The notes: generated from the letters alone by a model not told the origin. Shown: positions 6,157 to 14,388, counted from the first letter of the stretch. The stretch is 17,123 bases of DNA from NIOZ-UU13 sp049287505 (GCA_049287505.1 JBAQFY010000036.1:1-17123); one strand, 5' to 3'. Numbers and translations are program-made.

Positions 6157-8532
6157 CTACAATAAATTTACAGGGTCTATATCTATAGCAACCTTGACCG
6201 TCGGCCGAATAGGTCCCGCCGCTCGCAAACCGGCAAATAACTGCTGGATGGTTGCTGCTTGGGGGGCCTGAATAATTATCTGCATTCTGTGAAAACGTTG
6301 TATCCGGCTTATAACCGCCGGCATCGGCCCACGAACAGTCGCCTTCAGCCCTTCTCGTTCGATAATTCGGTCTATCCTCTGACGCATTTGCGCACAGGCG
6401 GTCTCAAGCCTGTCAAAATTCACGTCCCGCATAACGATAACCGCCAATCTCCAAAACGGTGGTAAATTGCAGGCCTTGCGATGCTTTAATTCCTCTTTGA
6501 CAAAGCCGTCAAAGTTCCCGCCGACGGCAAACTGTATCGCCGGCTGATTCGGCAGAAACGTTTGGACGAAAACCACACCCTTTTTCACAGAGCGACCTGC
6601 CCGACCGGCCACCTGGGAAATCAACTGAAAGGTTCGCTCATTCGCCCGGAAATCCGGCAGATAAAGCGATGTATCAGCACTGATAATACCCACTAATGTT
6701 ACATTTGGAAAATGCAGTCCCTTAGCCAGCATCTGCGTGCCGGCCAATATGTCAATTCGACCCTCATTAAAATCTTTTAGAAGACGGTAATAGTCTCTGC
6801 TTGCCATAGAATCACTGTCAATCCTCGATACTCGAGCCAGCGGGAACTTTTTAGCTAACTCTTCTTCGAGCCTTTGCGAGCCAAGTCCTATCATTGCAAA
6901 TCCGCCCCCGCATAGAGGACATTTTTCAGGCACAAGCGTCTGGGCCAGACAATAATGACAGACCGCATAACCATAATTGATGTGTTTTCCCGTAACCGTT
7001 CGCATTCGCTCGTGGCGGCTGACATTCGACTTATGAAAGGTCAGCGTTACATCGCAGTTGCGGCAGTGCAGCGTATGTTTACAGGATGGACAGAATATAA
7101 AATTACTGTAACCGCGCCTGTTCAAAAGCAAAATCGCCTGCTCCTTTTTCGCAAGTGTCTCTTTCAGACGCTCGGCCAATGGCTCACTTATCAGACTAAC
7201 ACCCTTCTTTGTTACCTGTTCCTGCCGTAAATCGACGAGCTTCATCTGTGGCATAGGTAAGTCCATCACCCTTTTGGGCAAACGCACTAAGCTAAAATAC
7301 TTCTTACTTTGACAATTAGACAACGTCTCCAATGACGGCGTGGCACTGCCTAAAATACAATGTGCATCTGCTAATTGCGCCCGTTTTATCGCTACATCTC
7401 TGCCGTTATATCGCGGGGCGGTGTCCTGCTTATAGCTTGGCTCATGCTCTTCGTCAACAATGATAAGACCAAGCTTCGGAAGCGGCGCAAAGACCGCCGA
7501 GCGAGCACCTATAACCACATCAGCCTGGCCCGACTTTATCTTCTGCCACTGCACGTTTCGCTGGGCAGCCGTTAAGCCCGAATGCATCACGGCGATTTTT
7601 TTGAACCGCTCATTGAATCGCTGAACGGTCTGCGCCGTAAGAGCAATTTCAGGCAGTAGAACAATAACGCCGGCTCCTCTTCGCAAAACCGTCTCGATAA
7701 CCCTCATATAAAGCTCGGTTTTGCCGCTGTCCGTAACGCCGTATAAAAGCGTAACGCCGAACTCGCCTGAACCTGTCTTAGAGACAACAGCTTCAAAATG
7801 AGCTAATGCCTTTCGCTGGTCGTCATTGAGGATTACCTGTTCCGTTTTTATTGACATCCCTTTGGGAATAGCAGGCAAAGACTTCAGTATTGTCTTTTGG
7901 ACTATTTTAACGATTTGTTTTTCCGCCAATCTCTTTATCGGCTCATTGCCGCAGCCGACCGTTTCTAATAAATCCCTAAGCTCCACAGCATCATTTGAAC
8001 TCGAAGCCCCCCTGCCGTGCAGGAACTCGACAATTTGATTTTGCTTTTTGCCCCTCAATTCTTTGATGGATTTTTCGATACCGGCAGCGCTGACTGTCAG
8101 GTAAACATACTTTTGCGTTTTGACGCCGGCCCCCCTTTTCACCGCCGACGGCACCATCGCAGCCAAAACCTGGCCGAGTGGACAAACATAATAACCGCTT
8201 ATCCATCGTGCCAATTCCATCAGCTCGGTTTCCAACAACGGCTCTTTATCTATTATTCCGGTTACTCTTTTTAGCTTCCTCCCCGTACCGCGCGCAATAA
8301 AAGACTCTTCGGGCTGGACATCCGACTGGGTACAAAACCCAGCTTCGGATTTGTCTTTTCTGCCGAATGGTACTTCGACTCTCTGGCCCACTTTAATCGG
8401 CCAGATTTCGTCCGGTACAAAATAGTCGAACTCCGCATCCGCCGCTGACTCGAAAGCCAATCGAATAATATGTTGACAAGATGTTTGCTCTACCTCTTGC
8501 TCGAACAGATTGCTGCTTTGATATTTAGGCAT
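6157..8532 (-). CDS. priA: Primosomal protein N' / replication restart helicase PriA
   Basis: 791 residues. The N-terminal DNA-binding part (about 20-130) has FDYFVPDE and GQRVEVPFG. The helicase core has GVTDSGKT (Walker A, 265-272), IVDEEHEPSYKQD (DEEH 360-363), GSATPS (395-400), LAGTQMLAKGLHFPNV and QVAGRAGR. Eight zinc-ligand cysteines are present: C481, C484, C490, C493, C525, C528, C538 and C541. PriA reloads the replicative helicase at stalled forks. The spacing C493 to C525 is 32 residues, against 15 in E. coli, so an extra loop of about 17 residues lies in the zinc region. Walker A has Asp where most PriA have Gly (GVTGSGKT), but GxxxxGKT is kept. No clear Shine-Dalgarno precedes the ATG. 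It begins 18 bases after the metallohydrolase gene, probably one operon. Confidence 0.97.
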   Translation of the reverse strand: MPKYQSSNLFEQEVEQTSCQHIIRLAFESAADAEFDYFVPDEIWPIKVGQRVEVPFGRKDKSEAGFCTQSDVQPEESFIARGTGRKLKRVTGIIDKEPLLETELMELARWISGYYVCPLGQVLAAMVPSAVKRGAGVKTQKYVYLTVSAAGIEKSIKELRGKKQNQIVEFLHGRGASSSNDAVELRDLLETVGCGNEPIKRLAEKQIVKIVQKTILKSLPAIPKGMSIKTEQVILNDDQRKALAHFEAVVSKTGSGEFGVTLLYGVTDSGKTELYMRVIETVLRRGAGVIVLLPEIALTAQTVQRFNERFKKIAVMHSGLTAAQRNVQWQKIKSGQADVVIGARSAVFAPLPKLGLIIVDEEHEPSYKQDTAPRYNGRDVAIKRAQLADAHCILGSATPSLETLSNCQSKKYFSLVRLPKRVMDLPMPQMKLVDLRQEQVTKKGVSLISEPLAERLKETLAKKEQAILLLNRRGYSNFIFCPSCKHTLHCRNCDVTLTFHKSNVSRHERMRTVTGKHINYGYAVCHYCLAQTLVPEKCPLCGGGFAMIGLGSQRLEEELAKKFPLARVSRIDSDSMASRDYYRLLKDFNEGRIDILAGTQMLAKGLHFPNVTLVGIISADTSLYLPDFRANERTFQLISQVAGRAGRSVKKGVVFVQTFLPNQPAIQFAVGGNFDGFVKEELKHRKACNLPPFWRLAVIVMRDVNFDRLETACAQMRQRIDRIIEREGLKATVRGPMPAVISRIQRFHRMQIIIQAPQAATIQQLFAGLRAAGPIRPTVKVAIDIDPVNLL

Positions 8533-8550
8533 TTGTTTTTTTAATTTTGT

Positions 8551-9531
8551 TTATATAACTCCGAAAGCCATTATAGGTGCGCCGGGATAAGCTACGGATG
8601 AATCCGAATGCCCTAAAACTATCCCATCATGCAAACAGACAACAGTGTCCTGCAACTTTCCAAAGGTATTATATATTTTAGCTACCGCCCGGCCTTTTTT
8701 GACCATCTCTCCGGGTCGAGCAAAAAAACGAATTATACCGCTGGCGGAACTAATTGGTCCTTTTGAAAACCTCAAAGATTTGCCTTCGACATTTTCCGGT
8801 AACTTAAATCTAAAAGGCTCGTCTTCACTTTCAATCATTCCAAGGTAAGCTAAAATTCCTAAAATAGATTTCATCCCATATTCCACGTTCATCTCATTGA
8901 CAACGTATGACTCTCCCAGTTCAATTGTTAAGGCGGGGATATTGTGTTCGAGCAAGCTATAAGAAAAAGATTTGTGAATTTCTTCCGTATCAAGAACAAC
9001 CAAAAAACCGGATTTCTCAGCAGCCGTTTTAGCTTTTTCGTATGCTTGCTTATCGGCTTGCTTTGGTTCGGGGTCTAATATTGTATAGGGTATTGACTTC
9101 ATCCAGTCATTATGAAGGTCCAGGACCAGAGTCGGTTTTGTTTGTTTTATGGTGGTAAATATCCTATCCGCTATTCTTTCCGCCAAAGAACCATTTTTAC
9201 TGCCCGGAAAGGAGCGGTTCAGGTCTTCTCTGCTTATGGTAATATTGCGCGATGCTGCTTCAAACCCAATCGGATTCATTAAAGGAAAAGCGTAAAGAGC
9301 TCCTTTACGCATAGGCTGCTTTTGTATCTTTTTGAAGACCTCTTGAATCGTAACTATGCCTGTTACCTCATCACCGTGAATACAGCCGGTAAGCCAGACT
9401 ATCGGTCCGGGATTTATACTTTCAACCACCATAAAAGGTAATCGCCGCCGGGACAAATCGGAACCGGTTAAAATCTTCAGAAAAGAATATTTCACTTTTT
9501 GTTGATAGTTTTTGTTTTTATTCGCTCCCAT
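8551..9531 (-). CDS. Succinylglutamate desuccinylase/aspartoacylase-family zinc hydrolase
   Basis: 326 residues of the M14-like AstE/AspA family. GCIHGDEVTG provides zinc ligands H52 and E55, DLHND gives the third ligand H140, DLNRSFPG (103-110) carries the substrate-binding Arg, and LTIELGE (201-207) carries the likely general base E204. The C-terminal part (about 245-326) is a beta-rich domain with GIIRFFARPGEMVKKGRAVA, as in many bacterial members. The family hydrolyses N-acyl amino acids or acts as a carboxypeptidase; the substrate is not predictable here. The start has AAGGAA about seven bases upstream. It precedes priA by 18 bases. No arginine-catabolism genes are nearby, so AstE proper is unlikely. 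Confidence 0.9.
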   Translation of the reverse strand: MGANKNKNYQQKVKYSFLKILTGSDLSRRRLPFMVVESINPGPIVWLTGCIHGDEVTGIVTIQEVFKKIQKQPMRKGALYAFPLMNPIGFEAASRNITISREDLNRSFPGSKNGSLAERIADRIFTTIKQTKPTLVLDLHNDWMKSIPYTILDPEPKQADKQAYEKAKTAAEKSGFLVVLDTEEIHKSFSYSLLEHNIPALTIELGESYVVNEMNVEYGMKSILGILAYLGMIESEDEPFRFKLPENVEGKSLRFSKGPISSASGIIRFFARPGEMVKKGRAVAKIYNTFGKLQDTVVCLHDGIVLGHSDSSVAYPGAPIMAFGVI

Positions 9532-9561
9532 CGTTTATTCCTTCCTTCTAAGGACACAACA

Positions 9562-9581
9562 CAAATAAGAAATCTTATTTG
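9562..9581. promoter_or_regulatory. AT-rich inverted repeat between pseudogene and metallohydrolase gene
   Basis: CAAATAAGA and TCTTATTTG form perfect 9-bp arms around AA, 30 bases before the metallohydrolase start and 24 bases after the upstream gene's stop. It could be an operator or a weak terminator of the upstream gene. There is no following U-tract, so the role is open. Confidence 0.4.
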
Positions 9582-9605
9582 CCTTTCTCCTCCAGAAACA
9601 AACTG

Positions 9606-10217
9606 TCACACCCGTATCCAGGCATTCTTCGATAGTTTCTTGAGCTTTTTAATTTTTCCCTCAAGTTTTTTTATACTCTTGTTAATCTCTTTTTGGCTCT
9701 TTTTGTCCTTCTCTCCTAAATACCTAATCAATGCTTTTTCAAGAGCGAAATTGATATCAAGAATCTCCGTACCTACAGACCTGCAGAACTCTCTGAGAAA
9801 AAATCTTCTCACATATCTTGCTTTTCTCAACAGAAACAGATTCAAGAAATAATGCGTTATATGCCGTCGTGCCAAGTCTAATTCGTCCGCACGCTCCCTT
9901 ACACAGGTATACTTTTTCTCTTCCAAATTGTTTATCCACTGTTCTGCCTTTACATCTCTTTGTTCTTTATCTTGCCCAACCTCTTCTCTATCCTAACTAT
10001 ATAGCCTTCTCAAATCATCTCGCATCTCTTTCGAGGCATAATCCTGCATTTGCTCGAAGAATAACCGTCCTTCTGCAGCCAACCGAGTTCTACTTGCTGA
10101 CCTCCACGCGCCGATACCACTAATACAAGCCCCAATCGCAGCAATCAATGCTATCGTGATTTCCACATTCTCACGCATAAATTCTACAATATGACCCATA
10201 GACAAATAAAGAACCAT
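9606..10217 (-). pseudogene. Membrane-anchored hypothetical protein gene with an in-frame TAG
   Basis: The frame from ATG 10217 stops at TAG 9993-9995 (codon 75) and then stays open in the same frame to 9606, giving 203 codon positions in all. The first part has one membrane helix (ITIALIAAIGACISGIGAW) followed by RSASRTRLAAEGRLFFEQM and SKEMRDDLRRLYS. The second part continues as a soluble helical domain, with LDLARRHITHYFLNLF and FALEKALIRYLGEKDK and a Lys-rich coiled tail. From memory this matches a common unnamed family with an N-terminal membrane helix and an ARR..HYF motif, whose members run through this point. The downstream part has no ATG or GTG start and no ribosome site of its own. 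One substitution (from CAG, AAG, TGG or similar) explains the break. Read-through or sequencing error cannot be excluded. Confidence 0.7.
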
Positions 10218-10333
10218 CGAAACGAAAATTTATTTGTTCATTTTTACTTTACCCCTTTATGTCATCTGGCATAAAAACTACACATACTATATTACAGGCA
10301 GAACCCTGCCAATTGGCCATCTATCGCCTCTTA

Positions 10334-10900
10334 CTATTTTGCTTTACCTTTTGAAGTGCCTTTTTTATGCCCTTTAGCTTCGGTAATAAATCCTATTTGC
10401 GATTTCGGCTTGGAGGTTGGCATTACCATTTCTGACAACACTTTAAACACAAGTTTGAATTGTTCATCATATCTGCGTTCCAAAGCCTCGATCTTTCGTC
10501 TAAGGGCGGAGTTTGTAGCCAAAATTTCACGCAGTTTGACAAATGTTCTCATTATTGCGATATTGACCCCAACAGCCCTTCTGCTGCGCAGGACACTGGA
10601 TAGCATAGCAACACCCTGTTCGGTGAAGGCGTAAGGCATGTATCGGCGCCCGCCCCGGCCTTCTTTTGAGATGCCAATTTGGCATCTCAAAAAAATCTCA
10701 TACTCTGCCTTAGTTAGCTGAAACATAAAATCAGTAGGGAAACGTTCTATGTTACGTTTAACTGCTCTGACCAAAGCTCCTGTCTCCACCCCATATAGTT
10801 GCGCTAAGTCGCTGTCAAGCATAACCTTATGTTTGCGAACAAGGTAAATGCACTGCTGTATTCGCTCGATAGGAATAATTGAGACTGTGCCTTTAGGCAT
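10334..10900 (-). CDS. ORF6N domain-containing DNA-binding protein
   Basis: 188 residues. The N-terminal ORF6N domain (about 8-105) shows IYLVRKHKVMLDSDLAQLYGV, VKRNIERFPTDFMFQLT, GGRRYMPYAFTEQGVAMLSS and VNIAIMRTFVKLREIL. A coiled-coil helix (about 120-160) and a Lys-rich tail follow. ORF6N is a KilA-N-related DNA-binding domain first seen in phage antirepressor-like proteins. Many chromosomal copies exist alone, as here, and their role is unknown. No other phage gene is visible nearby. Codons 71-78 (LRCQIGIS) lie within a perfect 25-bp palindrome, and two related palindromes lie just upstream of the gene. GGAG lies about 12 bases before the ATG. Confidence 0.93.
   Translation of the reverse strand: MPKGTVSIIPIERIQQCIYLVRKHKVMLDSDLAQLYGVETGALVRAVKRNIERFPTDFMFQLTKAEYEIFLRCQIGISKEGRGGRRYMPYAFTEQGVAMLSSVLRSRRAVGVNIAIMRTFVKLREILATNSALRRKIEALERRYDEQFKLVFKVLSEMVMPTSKPKSQIGFITEAKGHKKGTSKGKAK
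10666..10690. repeat. ORF6N-locus palindrome, copy c (inside the gene)
   Basis: Arm TTGAGATGCCAA, central T, arm TTGGCATCTCAA: 12-bp arms without a mismatch. It encodes LRCQIGIS of the ORF6N protein on the minus strand. It shares the TTGA-RRT...CAATTTG...TCAA plan with the copies at 10930 and 10958. Confidence 0.85.
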
Positions 10901-10929
10901 TCCCGACTACTCCGGAATTTATTAGTATC

Positions 10930-10954
10930 TTGAGGTCACAATTTGTGACCGCCT
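10930..10954. repeat. ORF6N-locus palindrome, copy a
   Basis: Left arm TTGAGGTCACAA, central T, inner right arm TTGTGACC. Seven of the inner arm bases (GGTCACA/TGTGACC) and the AA/TT next to the centre pair; the outer right end (GCCT) has diverged. It lies 30 bases upstream of the ORF6N start codon. Confidence 0.7.
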
Positions 10955-10957
10955 ATC

Positions 10958-10982
10958 TTGAAGTTCCAATTTGGAACGTCAA
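10958..10982. repeat. ORF6N-locus palindrome, copy b
   Basis: Arm TTGAAGTTCCAA, central T, arm TTGGAACGTCAA: 11 of 12 arm bases pair. It starts 28 bases from copy a, upstream of the ORF6N gene. The rest of the gap 10983-11092 shows no gene. Confidence 0.75.
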
Positions 10983-11092
10983 GTTACAGATTATCCAAAA
11001 CTCTCTTTGCCGTCAAACCCAAACTCCAAGCATCCTTAGTGCAGCCGAGCCGACCTCAAATTCTAAACTCCTGAATTTTGCAGAAGTCGTAG

Positions 11093-11202
11093 TAGTCTGT
11101 CAAGTTTGAGTCTGTAAGTGAGCATTCTCACGGTTGAGTGGCAGCCTCAAAGCCGAAGGCTTTGGGGATGGTAAATACCTATAAATCAAATCTGACAGAC
11201 TA
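11093..11202. mobile_element. MITE-like element with TA-flanked inverted ends
   Basis: The left end TAGTCTGTCAAGTTTGA (11093-11109) matches the reverse complement of the right end (11186-11202) at 15 of 17 positions. Taking TA as the duplicated target, the element is 106 bp (11095-11200). It contains an inner hairpin CAAAGCC-GAA-GGCTTTG (11148-11164) and no convincing gene. TA duplication and short length suit a Tc1/mariner/IS630-type MITE; because TA is self-complementary it may simply be part of the repeat. It ends 12 bases beyond the fucosidase stop codon. Confidence 0.55.
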
Positions 11203-11214
11203 ATAATACAGATC

Positions 11215-12534
11215 TTAACGTAAAGTGATACCATCCGCGGCGCCGTCAAGCTGCAGCACAATGATTGTGTCAAGTTCCTTCCGATATGCTTTCGGGACAG
11301 AGATTTCAATGGCCTGTTCAGTTTGCCTGACAGTTGCAGTGCCACCGGTCATAACAGAGCTTGCAATAATCTTCTTCGGGATAGGCGGCAGCACAAGGGT
11401 ATCCTCGTCCTGATTTAGAACATGGACGTAAATGGTATCGCCCTTGTATGTGCTGGCGCCCCAGTCGCTCGGCTTAAATGGTCCGCCGCGGGTAGCGTAA
11501 ATACTCTGCCCATATCCATCCAGCCAATCTCCCATTTCTTTTAGTCGCACGACCTGTCTCGGCTCGATTCGGCCGTCCGGCATAGGCCCGACATTGAAAA
11601 GAAGATTCCCGTCACCTCCGACAACGCGTACAAGCGTATCGATGCACTGCTTGAGAGATTTCATCAAGTCGTCAGGTTTCCATGCCCACTGCTGACAGAT
11701 GGTCATGCAGGTCTCCCAGGGACGGTCGTTCTGGAATCTGCCGATTCTCTGTTCCGGCGTGTCGTGGTCGCCGGGCAGTCCCGCCCTGTTGTTGATGATA
11801 ACGTTAGGTTGAAGCCGCCGAATCATTTTGAACAGGTTCTCCGAATCCCAGTCCTCTGCTTTGCCGCCAAGGCCGTCAAACCAGATTATATCAATCTTGC
11901 CGTAGTTGCTGCAAATCTCTCGAAGCTGCCCATGCAGAAACTTGATATAACGGCTATGATTTTCCGTTCGATAGTCCGGATGATACCAGTCGGGTGGGGA
12001 GTAATAGTAGCCGAGTTTTAATCCGGCCTTGTGACAGGCATCGGCTAATTCTTTCACCACATCGCGTTTGAATGGCGAGTTAGTAATTTTGTAGTCGGTC
12101 AGTTTGCTGTCGAACATCGAAAAGCCATCGTGATGTTTGCTCGTGAACACAAGGTACTTCATACCGGCATCTTCGGCGATTTGTACCCATTCGTCCGCAT
12201 TGAACCTGACCGGGTTGAACTGCTTGTAGAGATTGTCATAAATCTCTACCGGGATTGAGCCTGTAGATTTGTCGTTTCGTCCCCGCCGTTCACCGCCGCG
12301 GGACCAGCCTATCTCCGTCCCTTTCAGACTTACCGGCCCCCAGTGAATAAACAGGCCGAATTTCATTTCACGCCACTGTTGTATGTCCCGTTCGTCGGCT
12401 TTTAAGAAATCTGCTGACCCTTTATTGACCTGCTCGATAGAAAAGGCAGTAGGTGAGCACACCGCCAATCCCAACCAAACTACAAGCGACCGTTTAATCC
12501 ATTCATTTCTTAACATATCTCCAGCCCTTTCCAT
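11215..12534 (-). CDS. Exported alpha-L-fucosidase (GH29)
   Basis: 439 residues. The signal peptide is WIKRSLVVWLGLAVCSPTAFS (about 12-32). The GH29 barrel runs from about 50 to 350, with MKFGLFIHWGP, KYLVFTSKHHDGFSMFDS, GYYYSPPDWYHPDY and IDIIWFDG, where D220 matches the family nucleophile. PNVIINNRAG, RPWETCMTICQQWAW and GNLLFNVGPMPDGRIEP follow. A small beta domain (about 350-439) ends the protein. It would release L-fucose from glycans outside the cytoplasm. The acid/base residue and GH29 subfamily cannot be fixed by eye. The first ATG (12534) has no ribosome site; an in-frame ATG at 12516 with GGAG two bases before it is an alternative. It lies 130 bases after birA with its own candidate promoter. 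Confidence 0.95.
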   Translation of the reverse strand: MERAGDMLRNEWIKRSLVVWLGLAVCSPTAFSIEQVNKGSADFLKADERDIQQWREMKFGLFIHWGPVSLKGTEIGWSRGGERRGRNDKSTGSIPVEIYDNLYKQFNPVRFNADEWVQIAEDAGMKYLVFTSKHHDGFSMFDSKLTDYKITNSPFKRDVVKELADACHKAGLKLGYYYSPPDWYHPDYRTENHSRYIKFLHGQLREICSNYGKIDIIWFDGLGGKAEDWDSENLFKMIRRLQPNVIINNRAGLPGDHDTPEQRIGRFQNDRPWETCMTICQQWAWKPDDLMKSLKQCIDTLVRVVGGDGNLLFNVGPMPDGRIEPRQVVRLKEMGDWLDGYGQSIYATRGGPFKPSDWGASTYKGDTIYVHVLNQDEDTLVLPPIPKKIIASSVMTGGTATVRQTEQAIEISVPKAYRKELDTIIVLQLDGAADGITLR

Positions 12535-12645
12535 TTATAGAAGACGCGTTTACATAAGGACAATAATATAACGGAAAAGGTGGAAAAACGAAACCTGATG
12601 TTTGCTTTTTGCGGCAGACTGGGCAGGGTCTAACGTAAAAAACTC

Positions 12646-12675
12646 TTTATAATGCTTGCAAATACTATTTGACAA
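12646..12675 (-). promoter_or_regulatory. Candidate promoter of the fucosidase gene
   Basis: On the minus strand, TTGTCA (12675-12670, overlapping the last codons of birA), an 18-base spacer and TATAAA (12651-12646) occur; each box matches consensus at 5 of 6. The leader to the fucosidase would be about 105 bases. Confidence 0.4.
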
Positions 12676-13486
12676 TTGTTGTATGAGCGGCGTTGAACAT
12701 TCTTACGCCGCCGGTATCTAATTGCAGGATTAAGCCCTGTTCAGGGTCAATTCCGATGCAATTGCCGGAAAATTCCCGGCTGTTATAGATAAGCTTCACT
12801 CTGTGGCCTAATTGAACGCTCAGGTCACGCCATTGGTCTATTACTTTGTCGCTCGTTTGGGCTGCTACTTCGAGCCAGTGTTCCATTGAAGTAAGCAGTC
12901 TTTTTGCCAGCAAGATACGGTCGCAAGTGGAGTGACTTTCGATGTCGATACTTGTCGCGATTGATTGTAATTCGAGGTCAAAAGAATCCCTTTTTTGGTG
13001 GCAGTTTATCCCAATGCCAATAATGCAGGTACTGCCGCTGTTATCTGTTTTTACTTCGAGCAGAATACCGGCCACCTTTTTGCCGTTCAGCATTATATCG
13101 TTCGGCCATTTGATTTTTACCTCGCTTTTGGCCGAGCTGCCGATGGCTTCTGCCACTGCTACCGCGGATGTCAGCGAGAGCAGCTCAGCACTTAGTTTAT
13201 TGAAAGTTAAAACAATCGAACAAAGAATGCTGTCGGAACGGCTGCTGTGCCATTTGTTGTCGGCTCTGCCTCTGCCTGCGGTTTGTTCTTCAGCGAAAAT
13301 TGCAAGACCGTCATTTCTCTTGTTTTTTGCGTATTCAGCGGCGACCGTCTGTGTGCTTGATGTGCGATTATAGACGAGGATTTTTCTGCCGATACGTTTG
13401 GTTTTCAGATTCGCCTTTATCTTGTCAGGGTCCAGCTCGTCTCGGCGAAGGCCCGAGCCGGAGCGGGGCAGGTCGATTATTTGCAT
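12665..13486 (-). CDS. birA: Biotin--[acetyl-CoA-carboxylase] ligase
   Basis: 273 residues. The catalytic domain has TSSTQTVAAEYA, EEQTAGRGRADNKW (GRGR 71-74, the biotinyl-AMP loop), KWPNDIMLNGKKVAGILLE (126-144) and GIGIN (157-161). A small C-terminal SH3-like domain follows, with VKLIYNSREFSGNCIGID. It activates biotin with ATP and attaches it to the carboxyl carrier protein. The first 30 residues are too short for the winged-helix repressor domain of E. coli BirA, so this is a ligase only, not an operator-binding regulator. It starts eight bases after the nadC stop, in the same operon. Confidence 0.96.
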   Translation of the reverse strand: MQIIDLPRSGSGLRRDELDPDKIKANLKTKRIGRKILVYNRTSSTQTVAAEYAKNKRNDGLAIFAEEQTAGRGRADNKWHSSRSDSILCSIVLTFNKLSAELLSLTSAVAVAEAIGSSAKSEVKIKWPNDIMLNGKKVAGILLEVKTDNSGSTCIIGIGINCHQKRDSFDLELQSIATSIDIESHSTCDRILLAKRLLTSMEHWLEVAAQTSDKVIDQWRDLSVQLGHRVKLIYNSREFSGNCIGIDPEQGLILQLDTGGVRMFNAAHTTIVK

Positions 13487-13494
13487 AACTTTAA

Positions 13495-14367
13495 TTACCT
13501 GTCGAGTCCAATATCAACGGCTCTTGCCGAATGGGTGATTGCACCTACAGCTATTCGGTCGATGCCACATTGAGCGATTGCTGAAACGCTGTCTAAGGTT
13601 ATGTTGCCTGAGGCCTCGAGTAATGGCTTTTTGTTTTTGCCGCACATTTTGTTTCGCATATCCACGGCGTGTTTTAACTGCCACTGGCCCATATTGTCGA
13701 GCAGCACAATATCGATTCCCTGAATCTCCAGCACGTAGTTGAGCTGGTCATCGACGTGGTCAACCTCAACAGCAATAAACTTAGCACCTTTTACTTTTTT
13801 AGCTTGGTGGATTATTTTTCGAAGTTTCGGCTGGAAGTTTCTGCCCAGCTGGGCCAGATGGTTATCTTTAATAAGAATGCCGTCATATAATCCAAACCGA
13901 TGATTATATCCTCCGCCACAGCGTACCGCGTACTTTTCGAGGATGCGCCAGCCGGGCATTGTTTTCCTCGTATCGTAAATCTTTGCTTTTGTGCCCTGAA
14001 CTGCCCGTACATACTTGTTCGTAGTAGTGGCTATTCCGCTAAGTCGCTGGAGGAAATTGAGCATAACCCGCTCAGCGGTGAGCATTGAGCGTAAAGGCCC
14101 TTCGATTGTAGCAAGGTTGCTACCAACATGAGCTGATTCGCCGTCATTTACCCACACTTTCAGCTTGAGTCTTTCGTCATAGCATTTCAGAATCTCACGG
14201 GTTACATCCATTCCGCATACAATTATTTCCTCACGTGAGACTATATTCGCTTTGGCGACCATGTCGTCTTTGAAGAGAAGCTCGCTTGTCATATCACCCC
14301 TTCCGAGGTCTTCTTCAATTGCCATTCGAATAAGAGGCTGGGCTTTTGCAATGTTAAGTTTTTTCAT
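13495..14367 (-). CDS. nadC: Nicotinate-nucleotide pyrophosphorylase (carboxylating), quinolinate phosphoribosyltransferase
   Basis: 290 residues, the usual family length. Motifs: EEDLGRGDMTSELL (18-31), the PRPP/quinolinate site DTRKTMPG (132-139), KYAVRCGGGYNHRFGLYDG (145-163), KDNH (167-170), EVD (201-203), LLDN (222-225), EASGN (251-255) and the end GAITHSARAVDIGLD. It turns quinolinate and PRPP into nicotinate mononucleotide in de novo NAD synthesis. The start has only a purine-rich stretch (AGAGAAG) before the ATG. It lies 21 bases after uvrB and eight before birA. Confidence 0.98.
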   Translation of the reverse strand: MKKLNIAKAQPLIRMAIEEDLGRGDMTSELLFKDDMVAKANIVSREEIIVCGMDVTREILKCYDERLKLKVWVNDGESAHVGSNLATIEGPLRSMLTAERVMLNFLQRLSGIATTTNKYVRAVQGTKAKIYDTRKTMPGWRILEKYAVRCGGGYNHRFGLYDGILIKDNHLAQLGRNFQPKLRKIIHQAKKVKGAKFIAVEVDHVDDQLNYVLEIQGIDIVLLDNMGQWQLKHAVDMRNKMCGKNKKPLLEASGNITLDSVSAIAQCGIDRIAVGAITHSARAVDIGLDR

Positions 14368-14388
14368 CTTCTCTTTTTCTTTCTTTTC

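Noticed and set aside
9757..9939. Separate 60-codon gene on the minus strand
   Set aside because: It overlaps the interrupted hypothetical gene in another frame and shows no family features.
11148..11164. Terminator of the fucosidase gene
   Set aside because: The hairpin has good arms but no U-tract follows on the minus strand, and it lies inside the MITE-like element.
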